Shown here in pieces: positions 1 through 5,117 of a stretch of DNA of 11,659 bases (position 1 is the stretch's first letter; each line of letters starts with the position of its first letter). This DNA comes from DASXMX01 sp036794395 (GTDB lineage Bacteria > Planctomycetota > Phycisphaerae > Tepidisphaerales > Tepidisphaeraceae), in NCBI GenBank assembly GCA_036794395.1, contig DAIRGS010000229.1, positions 1-11,659 of the forward strand. Direction: 5' to 3'. The translations under genes were made by a program, and so were the position numbers. Below the pieces are notes generated by a model that saw only the letters and a list, made by a program, of their open reading frames with translations, was not told the DNA's origin and did no database searches.

Positions 1-774
1 CTTGTTGACGATGCCGAACTGCTCGAGCTGGTGGAGATGGAAGTCCGCGAACTGCTGACCAAGTACGGCTTCGATGGCGACAACGCCCCGATCATCCGCG
101 GCATTGCCAAGAACGCCCTGGAAAACCCCACTGATGGCACGGCGTGCAAGCCGATCGACGATCTGATCAAGGCACTGGATGACTTTGTTCCGATCCCGCA
201 GCGCGAGATCGACAAGCCGTTCCTGATGCCGATCGAAGACGTGTTCAGCATTAAGGGTCGCGGCACGGTCGGCACGGGTCGAATCGAGCGCGGTCGTATT
301 AAGGTTGGCGATCCGGTTGAGATCGTTGGGCTTAAGCCCACCGCCGTCAGCACCGTCACCGGTGTCGAGGCGTTCAACAAGACGATGGAAGAAGGCCAGG
401 CCGGCGAAAACGTTGGCGTGCTGCTTCGTGGTATTGAAAAGGAAGCGCTTGAGCGTGGTCAGGTGTTGGCGGCTCCCAAGAGCATCACGCCGCACACCAA
501 GTTTGAGGCTGAAGTGTACGTGTTGACCAAGGAAGAGGGCGGTCGGCATACTCCGTTCTTCACCGGGTATCGCCCGCAGTTCTACTTCCGCACGACCGAC
601 GTGACGGGTTCTGCCAAGTTGCTTGGCGGGGCCGAAATGGTCATGCCGGGCGACAACGTGACGATGGAAGTGGAGCTACAGGCTCCGATCGCCATGGAAG
701 AGCGCGTTCGCTTTGCCGTCCGCGAAGGTGGTAAGACGGTCGGTTCAGGCGTTGTAACAAAGATTTTGGCCTAA
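1..774 (+). CDS. tuf: Elongation factor Tu, 3' part (5' end outside window)
   Basis: EF-Tu is the GTPase that carries aminoacyl-tRNA to the ribosomal A site in the cytoplasm. The frame is open from base 1, so the visible 257 residues are the C-terminal two thirds. It begins in the G domain (VDDAELLELVEMEVRELL), continues through domain II (DKPFLMPIEDVFSIKGRGTV, GRIERG) and ends with domain III (HTPFFTGYRPQFYFRTTDVTG, MPGDNV, RFAVREGGKTVGSGVV). These match bacterial EF-Tu closely. The G5 region reads RGIAKNALE where E. coli has RGSALKALE, so the serine is Ile (codon ATT, 103-105). The gene heads the conserved tuf-rpmG-trnW-secE-nusG order. Its TAA stop sits in the loop of a 6-bp palindrome (766-781). 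Identification is near certain; the P-loop and G2-G4 motifs lie outside the window. Confidence 0.98.
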   Translation, partial: LVDDAELLELVEMEVRELLTKYGFDGDNAPIIRGIAKNALENPTDGTACKPIDDLIKALDDFVPIPQREIDKPFLMPIEDVFSIKGRGTVGTGRIERGRIKVGDPVEIVGLKPTAVSTVTGVEAFNKTMEEGQAGENVGVLLRGIEKEALERGQVLAAPKSITPHTKFEAEVYVLTKEEGGRHTPFFTGYRPQFYFRTTDVTGSAKLLGGAEMVMPGDNVTMEVELQAPIAMEERVRFAVREGGKTVGSGVVTKILA

Positions 775-784
775 AGGCCAAGCT

Positions 785-854
785 GGGCAGGCGGTAGGCA
801 GCGGGCAGGGTATTGATCCTTGCCTCTGCCTACTGCATTCTGCCTACTGCCTAC
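785..854. repeat. Heptamer inverted repeat in the tuf-rpmG gap
   Basis: The right half carries TGCCTAC units in 7-nt phase (827-833, 834-840 as TGCATTC, 841-847, 848-854). The left half carries the complement (GTAGGCA at 794-800, GCGGGCA at 801-807). The two halves can pair as an imperfect hairpin around about 808-820. It ends just before the rpmG Shine-Dalgarno sequence. No T-tract follows, so it is not an ordinary intrinsic terminator. Confidence 0.6.
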
Positions 855-869
855 TTAGAGGTGTTTGTC

Positions 870-1034
870 ATGGCTAAAGAGAGCCGCGAAATGGTGTGGC
901 TGCAATGCACCGAAACCGGCGACCTGAACTACCGAACGGAGATCAAGGTCGCGGGTGGCCCGCAAAAGGTTGAGGTCAAGAAGTACTGCCCTCGCCTGCG
1001 GCGGCATACCTTGCATAAAGTGAAGAGGAAGTAG
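870..1034 (+). CDS. rpmG: 50S ribosomal protein L33
   Basis: Small protein of the large ribosomal subunit, 54 aa, the normal family length. The start at 870 (MAKESREMVWLQC) is chosen over an upstream in-frame start at 813 because GAGGTG lies at 858-863, well spaced from this ATG, and because the family begins MAK. The C-terminal block VKKYCPRLRRHTLHK is the L33 signature. Zinc-binding L33 proteins have two CxxC pairs. Here each pair has lost its second Cys: C13 is followed by T16 and C40 by L43, so metal binding by the usual four-Cys site is not possible. E. coli L33 has lost all four. The protein sits between tuf and tRNA-Trp, its conserved location in many bacteria. Confidence 0.96.
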   Translation: MAKESREMVWLQCTETGDLNYRTEIKVAGGPQKVEVKKYCPRLRRHTLHKVKRK

Positions 1035-1038
1035 TTGG

Positions 1039-1127
1039 GAATTGCGATTTGGGATTTGCGATTTTAGATTTTAGATTTTAGATTTGAGATTTAAATCGCA
1101 GATCGGCAATTGCAAATTGAAAATCCC
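1039..1127. repeat. GATTTTA heptamer array with inverted right arm
   Basis: From 1039 the sequence runs in exact 7-nt phase: GAATTGC, GATTTGG, GATTTGC, GATTTTA three times (1060-1080), GATTTGA, GATTT. At 1093 it switches to complementary heptamers (AAATCGC, AGATCGG, CAATTGC, AAATTGA, AAATCCC, ending 1127). It fills nearly the whole gap from rpmG to the tRNA, 4 nt from each neighbour. The arms can pair, for example GCGATTT-type units with AAATCGC. Confidence 0.7.
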
Positions 1128-1130
1128 CTT

Positions 1131-1203
1131 ACGCCAGTAGCTCAATTGGCAGAGCAGCCGTCTCCAAAGCGGCAGGTTGGGGGTTCGATTCCCTCCTGGC
1201 GTG
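1131..1203 (+). tRNA. trnW: tRNA-Trp (anticodon CCA)
   Basis: A complete cloverleaf can be drawn. The acceptor stem is ACGCCAG (1131-1137) with CTGGCGT (1196-1202). The D stem is GCTC/GAGC (1140-1143/1152-1155). The anticodon stem is GCCGT/GCGGC (1157-1161/1169-1173), with loop CTCCAAA and anticodon CCA at 1164-1166. The T stem is 1179-1183/1191-1195 with loop TTCGATT. The discriminator base is G (1203) and the first pair is A-U, both typical of bacterial tRNA-Trp. The 3' CCA is not encoded (TTT follows) and must be added by the nucleotidyltransferase. A tRNA-Trp between rpmG and secE is a widely conserved arrangement. Confidence 0.97.
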
Positions 1204-1302
1204 TTTGTGCCAGCGCGGCGGCTGTCATGCGGGCACAGGGTGTGCGGGAGAAAGTCGTCGTGGCTGACCTGCCCGGTCGCTGGCGTGCGAAGGTAAAGTT
1301 GT

Positions 1303-1869
1303 ATGGCTGCTGTCACTCAAAGAAACGACGGGAACAAGGCGATGGCCGACGCGGAATTGGCTGGCGAGAGCGGTTCGGAATCTAAGCGCGAGGAGCGTAA
1401 AGGACCCGAACGCGTCGACTACCGAACTCCGCAGGTTCGCAAGCCCGGCGGGCCGCGGTTCTTTGCGATCTACAAAAAGGGCCACGGCTACTGGACCCGA
1501 ATGGGAACCGCCATCGGCACCGGATTGCTCGGCGTCCTGGTTTCCTTCGAGCTCTACAGCCAGATCCCCACGTTCCTCCATGGCACCCAGCAACATGACA
1601 AGCGAGTGGCGTTCGTTGTCGCGTTGGTGTTTCTGATTGCTTATTCGATTATCGCTTATTGGTTCACCAATAAGCCTTCGACCGTTGAATTCCTCATCGC
1701 GACTGATAGCGAGATGAAGAAGGTCAACTGGACGACGCGCCAGGAACTGATCGGATCCACGAAGGTGGTCATCGCCTTCATGTTCATCATCGCTATCTTC
1801 CTTTTCACGTGCGACCTGTTGTTTGGGTCGTTTTTCCACCTGATCGGTGTGCTTAAGACTTGGTTCTGA
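1303..1869 (+). CDS. secE: Preprotein translocase subunit SecE (three-helix form)
   Basis: SecE clamps SecY in the inner-membrane Sec translocon. The 188-aa protein has a charged N-terminal region (1-65), hydrophobic segments at about 67-85 and 102-121, then the conserved cytoplasmic amphipathic stretch (FLIATDSEMKKVNWTTRQEL, about 130-149) and a last membrane helix at about 154-175. Most bacterial SecE proteins have only the final helix; this has three, as in E. coli, plus a longer N-terminus. The usual Trp-Pro of the EMKKVxWP motif is Trp-Thr here. The ATG at 1303 has AAGG at 1290-1293; an internal ATG at 1342 is less well placed. nusG follows after 20 nt, so the two are probably co-translated. 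The TGA stop lies inside a TTGGTT/AACCAA palindrome (1860-1874). Confidence 0.95.
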   Translation: MAAVTQRNDGNKAMADAELAGESGSESKREERKGPERVDYRTPQVRKPGGPRFFAIYKKGHGYWTRMGTAIGTGLLGVLVSFELYSQIPTFLHGTQQHDKRVAFVVALVFLIAYSIIAYWFTNKPSTVEFLIATDSEMKKVNWTTRQELIGSTKVVIAFMFIIAIFLFTCDLLFGSFFHLIGVLKTWF

Positions 1870-1889
1870 ACCAAAACGGCAACGAGACC

Positions 1890-2429
1890 ATGCAATTCTT
1901 CGTCCTTCGAGTAGCGAGTAACAAGGAAGACCGGGTCCGCGAGGCCCTGGCCCGTAAAGTCAAAATCGAAGGGCTGGAGACGTCGGTCGGACGCATCCTC
2001 GTCCCGACCGAGCGCGTGCGCTCCATGAAGGAAGGCAAGCGCAAAGAAACGGATCGCAAGCTCTATCCCGGCTACGTCTTCATCGAGCTTGAGCTCGACA
2101 AGACCGGCACCATCCCCGAAAACGTCTGGTTCACCATCAAGGAAACCGACGGGGTCGGCGACTTCATCGGCTCCAACGGCAAGCCCACCCCGATGAGCGT
2201 TAAGGACCAGGCCAAGATGCTGGAAGAGGCCGAGCGGCCCGAAGAGCCGCGGTTTGAGAGCCAGTTCAAGAAGGGCGAGCGCGTTAAGGTGACAAACGGC
2301 GCGTTCATCAACTTCGAAGGTGAAGTGGATGAGCTGATCCCGGATAAGGGCATGGTCCGAATCATCACGACGATCTTTGGCCGTCCAACCCCACTGGAGT
2401 TGGAATACTGGCAGATTGAGAAGATATAG
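1890..2429 (+). CDS. nusG: Transcription termination/antitermination factor NusG
   Basis: NusG binds RNA polymerase, raises processivity and links it to Rho or to the ribosome. The 179-aa length matches E. coli (181). The N-terminal NGN domain starts MQFFVLRVASNKED and contains LYPGYVFIEL (58-67), the polymerase-binding core. The C-terminal KOW domain runs from about 126 (FKKGERVKVTNGAFINFEGEV) to the end. The ATG at 1890 is preferred over an in-frame TTG at 1860 that overlaps secE, because the family starts at this methionine. No strong Shine-Dalgarno is visible (only AACGAG), which fits coupling to secE. Downstream is a 280-nt gap with repeats and a terminator before rplK, so rplK may be controlled separately. 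Confidence 0.97.
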   Translation: MQFFVLRVASNKEDRVREALARKVKIEGLETSVGRILVPTERVRSMKEGKRKETDRKLYPGYVFIELELDKTGTIPENVWFTIKETDGVGDFIGSNGKPTPMSVKDQAKMLEEAERPEEPRFESQFKKGERVKVTNGAFINFEGEVDELIPDKGMVRIITTIFGRPTPLELEYWQIEKI

Positions 2430-2435
2430 GTGGTG

Positions 2436-2568
2436 GTCAGTTGTCGGTGGTCAGTTGTCGGTGGTCAGTTGTCAGTTGTCAGTTGTCAGTTGTCAGTTGT
2501 CAGTTGTCAGTTGTGCGATTTTTACCACTGACAACAAACCACTGACCACGGACAGCCAACCGACTGAC
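2436..2568. repeat. GTCAGTT heptamer array with inverted right arm
   Basis: Eleven heptamers in perfect 7-nt phase occupy 2436-2512, nine GTCAGTT and two GTCGGTG, starting 6 nt after the nusG stop. After a short AT-rich spacer, complementary units follow (CACTGAC 2526-2532, AACAAAC, CACTGAC 2540-2546, CACGGAC, AGCCAAC, and CGACTGAC with a one-base slip). The right arm can pair with the left to give a long imperfect hairpin. Copy number of such arrays is expected to vary by slippage. Confidence 0.85.
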
Positions 2569-2574
2569 ATCCCC

Positions 2575-2603
2575 TTGTCATTCGCTGTGATTAAGGGTAA
2601 TGT
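2575..2603 (+). promoter_or_regulatory. Candidate sigma-70 promoter for the rplK transcript
   Basis: TTGTCA (2575-2580, five of six to TTGACA) is followed after 17 nt by TAATGT (2598-2603), which keeps the important T-A and final T of a -10 box. It lies just after the heptamer element and would give a leader of about 100 nt ahead of rplK. The match is moderate and no other evidence supports it. Confidence 0.35.
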
Positions 2604-2652
2604 TGCGGCCCCTTTGCGGAGGGCGAGTCCGCTGAGATGATGTTGTGGATTG

Positions 2653-2683
2653 GTGCGAACCACCCCGTTCGCACGATTTTTTT
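2653..2683 (+). terminator. Intrinsic terminator or attenuator ahead of rplK
   Basis: A perfect 8-bp stem GTGCGAAC (2653-2660) and GTTCGCAC (2667-2674) with loop CACCCC is followed by GA and seven T (2677-2683). This is a standard Rho-independent terminator. It ends only 26 nt before the rplK start, so there is no room for a promoter after it. It must therefore be read through, or act as an attenuator for the rplK-rplA segment. A competing small hairpin TGGT-GCGA-ACCA (2651-2662, GNRA loop) overlaps its left arm. Confidence 0.75.
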
Positions 2684-2709
2684 GACGTTTTGCCTGTTGG
2701 ATGACTGCA

Positions 2710-3138
2710 ATGGCCAAGAAAGAAATCACGGTACAGTTTAAGCTCCAGGCTCCCGGCGGGACCGCCACGCCGGCGCCCCCGATCGGCCCCGCACTTGGTC
2801 AGCACGGCATCAATCCTGGGCAGTTCATCCAGCGATTTAATGCGATGTCCGCCCATCTCAAGGGCAAGGTCATCGGTGTCCTTGTGACTGCGTACAAGGA
2901 TCGTACGTTTGATATCGAACTGAAGAGCCCGCCGGCAAGCGTGCTGCTGAAGGATGCCGTCAAGGCCGAGAAGGGCAGCGGCGAGCCGAATAAGAACAAG
3001 ATCGGCAAGGTCACCATGGCCCAGTGCAAGGCCATCGCCAAGGAAAAAGGCAAAGACCTGAATGCCTTCGACGAAGACCATGCAGCTCGCATTATCGCCG
3101 GTACGGCGCGGAGCATGGGGATTACGGTAGAAGGATAA
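2710..3138 (+). CDS. rplK: 50S ribosomal protein L11
   Basis: L11 forms the GTPase-associated centre on 23S rRNA with L10 and L12. At 142 aa the length equals E. coli L11. The N-terminal domain shows [22 protein letters not shown], the proline-rich signature; the C-terminal rRNA-binding domain ends with [25 protein letters not shown]. The start at 2710 ([10 protein letters not shown]) is preferred to an in-frame ATG at 2701, because the weak GGA at 2699-2701 is then 8 nt upstream and family members begin MAKK. Translation may be weak by Shine-Dalgarno standards. In most bacteria rplA follows directly and L1 represses both; here another gene sits between. The upstream terminator suggests transcriptional control. 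Confidence 0.97.
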
Positions 3139-3154
3139 ATGAAGGAGCCCCGGC

Positions 3155-3421
3155 ATGTTTGCCACCGAAGAACTCGGCCGGGTGATTCAGGATCTGCTTC
3201 GCAAAGACAACTTTGTCCCACTTGAGATTGTGATTGCGGACGGGCGAGTAGTGAGAATCGGTAATCGTGAGCAGGCTTGGATCGAGGGCAGCCTGCTGTA
3301 TGTGGCCGCAATGAAGTCTTCAGAGGCGCCTCTCACGGAGATCGTCGCATTGAGGCATGTCGCCCTGGTGCGAGTGAGAGATGAGTTGACGCCGCGGACA
3401 ATTGATGATTGTCCGTTCTGA
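3155..3421 (+). CDS. Small protein of unknown function inserted between rplK and rplA
   Basis: An 88-aa frame with an excellent Shine-Dalgarno (GAAGGAG, 3141-3147, 7 nt before the ATG) begins 16 nt after the rplK stop, so it is probably translated from the same mRNA. The sequence opens with an amphipathic helix (ELGRVIQDLLRKDNF) and continues as alternating strands (PLEIVIADGRVVRI, AWIEGSLLYVAAM, ALRHVALVRV), suggesting a small beta-rich fold. The arrangement LLRKxxFVPxxIxxxDGR...HVALVRV resembles small hypothetical proteins I recall from Planctomycetes; this is memory, not a search. No catalytic or metal motif, signal peptide or membrane segment is visible. Its position in a ribosomal operon could mean a ribosome-linked role, or chance insertion. 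Confidence 0.8.
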   Translation: MFATEELGRVIQDLLRKDNFVPLEIVIADGRVVRIGNREQAWIEGSLLYVAAMKSSEAPLTEIVALRHVALVRVRDELTPRTIDDCPF

Positions 3422-3435
3422 CACGGAAGTTCAAC

Positions 3436-3458
3436 GGCACGGGTTGCAAACCCGTGTC
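3436..3458. repeat. REP-like palindrome
   Basis: CACGGGTT (3438-3445), loop GCA, AACCCGTG (3449-3456) is a perfect 8-bp stem, extended by a G-T and a G-C pair to 3436-3458. No T-tract follows. It lies in the gap before rplA. I recall the same palindrome as a dispersed intergenic element in Planctomycetes; only one copy is in this window. Confidence 0.6.
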
Positions 3459-3541
3459 ACAAATAAAGGGCGCACCACGGCCCGTAACTGTGGGAGCTTC
3501 GCCGGGAGGCTTTGTATCCCCGGCCAAGGAGCGAATGCCAA

Positions 3542-4249
3542 ATGGCATCAGCGGTTAAAAAGCAACTGATCAAGCGTTCCAAGCGCTATGACAAGGCGGC
3601 GAAGAAAGCCGTTCTCGAGCCCGTCGCCATCGACAAGGCCATCGACGTCGTCAAGAGCTTTGACGCGACCAAGTTCGATCAAACCGTCGAGTTAATTTTT
3701 TCCCTCGGAATTGACGCCAAGCAAGCCGATCAGATGATCCGCGGATCGTTGTCGCTGCCGCACGGCGTCGGCAAGACCAAGCGCGTGGTCGCGTTCTGCC
3801 CCGATCACCTCGCTCCGGCGGCCCTCGCGGCCGGCGCTGTACGGGCCGGTGGGCAGGAACTTGTCGCGGCCATCGAGAAGGAAAACTTCACGGATTTCGA
3901 CGTCGCCGTCGCAACCCCGGACATGATGCGGTTCGTCGGCCGGCTCGGTAAGGTGCTTGGCCCCAAGGGGCTGATGCCTTCGCCCAAGGCCGGCACCGTC
4001 ACCCCGGACGTCAACGCGGCCGTTCGCGAATATGCGGCTGGTAAGGTTGAGTTCCGCAATGATTCGGGTGGCAACGTGCACAGCGTGGTGGGCAAGGTCA
4101 GCTTTCCCAAGGAGAAGCTCACCGACAACATCAATGCGATGATCGCCCAGGTCCGCAAGATGAAGCCGCAGACCAGCAAGGGCGCGTATTTCAAGAAGGT
4201 CGTCATTAAGGGCACGATGACGCCGGCCGTCCAGTTGATCGTTTCGTAA
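3542..4249 (+). CDS. rplA: 50S ribosomal protein L1
   Basis: L1 binds the mobile L1 stalk of 23S rRNA and helps release deacylated tRNA; in many bacteria it also represses its own operon. The 235-aa length matches E. coli (234). Clear family motifs are FDQTVELIFSLGIDAKQADQ, RGSLSLPHGVGKTKRVVAF, LGKVLGPKGLMPSPKAGTVT and GKVEFRNDSGGNVHSVVGK. The ATG at 3542 (MASAVKKQ) is chosen over an in-frame TTG at 3512. The AAGGAG at 3526-3531 is 10 nt away, rather long. An out-of-frame ATG at 3535 opens a seven-codon frame across the true start. A GCCGGG/CCCGGC hairpin (3501-3506/3519-3524) sits directly before the Shine-Dalgarno. Confidence 0.96.
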   Translation: MASAVKKQLIKRSKRYDKAAKKAVLEPVAIDKAIDVVKSFDATKFDQTVELIFSLGIDAKQADQMIRGSLSLPHGVGKTKRVVAFCPDHLAPAALAAGAVRAGGQELVAAIEKENFTDFDVAVATPDMMRFVGRLGKVLGPKGLMPSPKAGTVTPDVNAAVREYAAGKVEFRNDSGGNVHSVVGKVSFPKEKLTDNINAMIAQVRKMKPQTSKGAYFKKVVIKGTMTPAVQLIVS

Positions 4250-4255
4250 GAAATT

Positions 4256-4360
4256 GTCATTGGTCAGTTGTCAGTCGTTGGTTGTCCGTTGAATTGCATT
4301 GTAACAACGCACAACTAACCAATGACAACTGACAACTGACAACTGACCAAGGACAAAACA
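4256..4360. repeat. Fifteen-heptamer palindrome filling the rplA-rplJ gap, carrying the rplJ ribosome binding site
   Basis: From 4256 to 4360 the gap divides exactly into 15 heptamers. The left side is GTCATTG, GTCAGTT, GTCAGTC, GTTGGTT, GTCCGTT. The centre is around GAATTGC. The right side is the complement: CAACTAA, CCAATGA, CAACTGA three times (4326-4346), CCAAGGA, CAAAACA. The arms can fold back on each other. The CCAAGGA unit supplies AAGGA (4349-4353), 7 nt before the rplJ ATG at 4361. The left arm starts 6 nt after the rplA stop. Confidence 0.85.
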
Positions 4361-4909
4361 ATGAGCAAACAAGTTAAAGACCTGATCACCAAAGAACTGA
4401 CCGCGCGTCTGAAAGAGCTGGACGGCGTGGGCGTTCTGAATCCCCGCGGGATCGACGCCAACAAGAACCACGGCATCCGCCGCCGCCTTCATGAGAAGGG
4501 GCTGAAGATGATGGTGGTGAAGAACACGTTGGCCAAGCGCGCTGTCGGCGACGGGAAGCTCAAAGGCTTCGACCGTCTGCTCGATGGCCCCAGCGCCGTC
4601 GTGTACGGCAAAGCCAGCATCTCTTCGATTGCCCGCGCGCTGCTCGCTGAGCGAAAGGCCAACGAGAAGCTGGAGCTTCGCGGGATGTTCTTCGATGGCG
4701 AAGTGTTCGCCGGCGACAAGGGCGTGGAGCAGGTCAGCAAGATGCCGACCCGCGAAGAAGCGGTCGCGAATATCGTTGCTTCGATCCTCGGCCCCGGCCG
4801 CAAACTTGCCGCAGCCCTCAAGGGCCCGGGCAGCAAGCTTGGCGCGGTGCTTAAGACGATCGAAGATAAAGCGAAGGAAAAGGAAGCCGCGGCACCTGCG
4901 CCGGCGTGA
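4361..4909 (+). CDS. rplJ: 50S ribosomal protein L10
   Basis: L10 anchors dimers of L7/L12 to form the ribosomal stalk that recruits GTPase factors. The 182-aa protein starts MSKQVKDLITKEL and shows the L10 core (VLNPRGIDANKNHGIRRRL, KMMVVKNTLAKRAV, DGPSAVVYG, LRGMFFDGEVF, MPTREEAVANIVASIL). The C-terminal helix that binds L12 is followed by a Lys/Glu- and Ala/Pro-rich tail (KAKEKEAAAPAPA), making it longer than E. coli L10 (165 aa). The ribosome binding site AAGGA at 4349-4353 is part of the heptamer palindrome. In other bacteria L10-L12 binds its own leader RNA; whether the repeat-filled leader here can do that is unclear. rplL follows after an unusually long 208-nt gap. Confidence 0.97.
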   Translation: MSKQVKDLITKELTARLKELDGVGVLNPRGIDANKNHGIRRRLHEKGLKMMVVKNTLAKRAVGDGKLKGFDRLLDGPSAVVYGKASISSIARALLAERKANEKLELRGMFFDGEVFAGDKGVEQVSKMPTREEAVANIVASILGPGRKLAAALKGPGSKLGAVLKTIEDKAKEKEAAAPAPA

Positions 4910-4925
4910 TAATCAAAAGCTTTAA

Positions 4926-4995
4926 GATTCAGATTTGAGATTTGAGATTTGAGATTTTGGATTTCAAATTTCAGAATTTGAGATTTGGAATTGAG
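4926..4995. repeat. GATTTGA heptamer array in the rplJ-rplL gap
   Basis: After GATTCA (4926-4931), GATTTGA occurs three times (4932-4952), then GATTTTG, GATTTCA, AATTTCA, GAATTTGA (one base longer), GATTTGG and AATTGAG. It is the same unit family as in the rpmG-tRNA gap, but with no clear inverted right arm. Only the AAATTTCA portion could pair back with the GATTT units. Confidence 0.7.
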
Positions 4996-5000
4996 TTTTA

Positions 5001-5117
5001 GTCCGACGGTCCGACTGTCCCCTTAGCGGGTTAAACTACCTCATCGTGAGGCAGGCTCTCGGGCGGGACGAAATGTTTCGACACGGTTGGGACACGATAC
5101 GTCCCGGAGATGAAGTC
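5001..5117 (+). promoter_or_regulatory. Structured leader of rplL
   Basis: This stretch holds GTCCGACG-GTCCGACT-GTCCCCTT, an 8-nt repeat (5001-5024). A hairpin CCTCA-TCG-TGAGG follows (5039-5051). A larger fold pairs GGGACG (5065-5070) with CGTCCC (5100-5105), enclosing CGAAA-TG-TTTCG (5069-5080). The last arm ends directly before the rplL Shine-Dalgarno GGAG (5106-5109). Such a leader could modulate L12 synthesis; that is inference. Confidence 0.3.

Noticed and set aside
1225..1839. 204-codon - strand frame opposite secE
   Set aside because: Antisense to a recognised gene; no family resemblance.
2436..2512. CRISPR array made of GTCAGTT repeats
   Set aside because: Units are contiguous 7-mers without unique spacers; CRISPR repeats are longer and separated by spacers.
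2604..2652. L1-binding site in the rplK leader
   Set aside because: A GCGGA/TCCGC hairpin is present (2616-2632), but I could not match it to the known L1 RNA motif.
2637..2741. Leader ORF across the rplK terminator (ATG at 2637)
   Set aside because: No Shine-Dalgarno at proper distance and no biased residue content, so no evidence of a sensor peptide.
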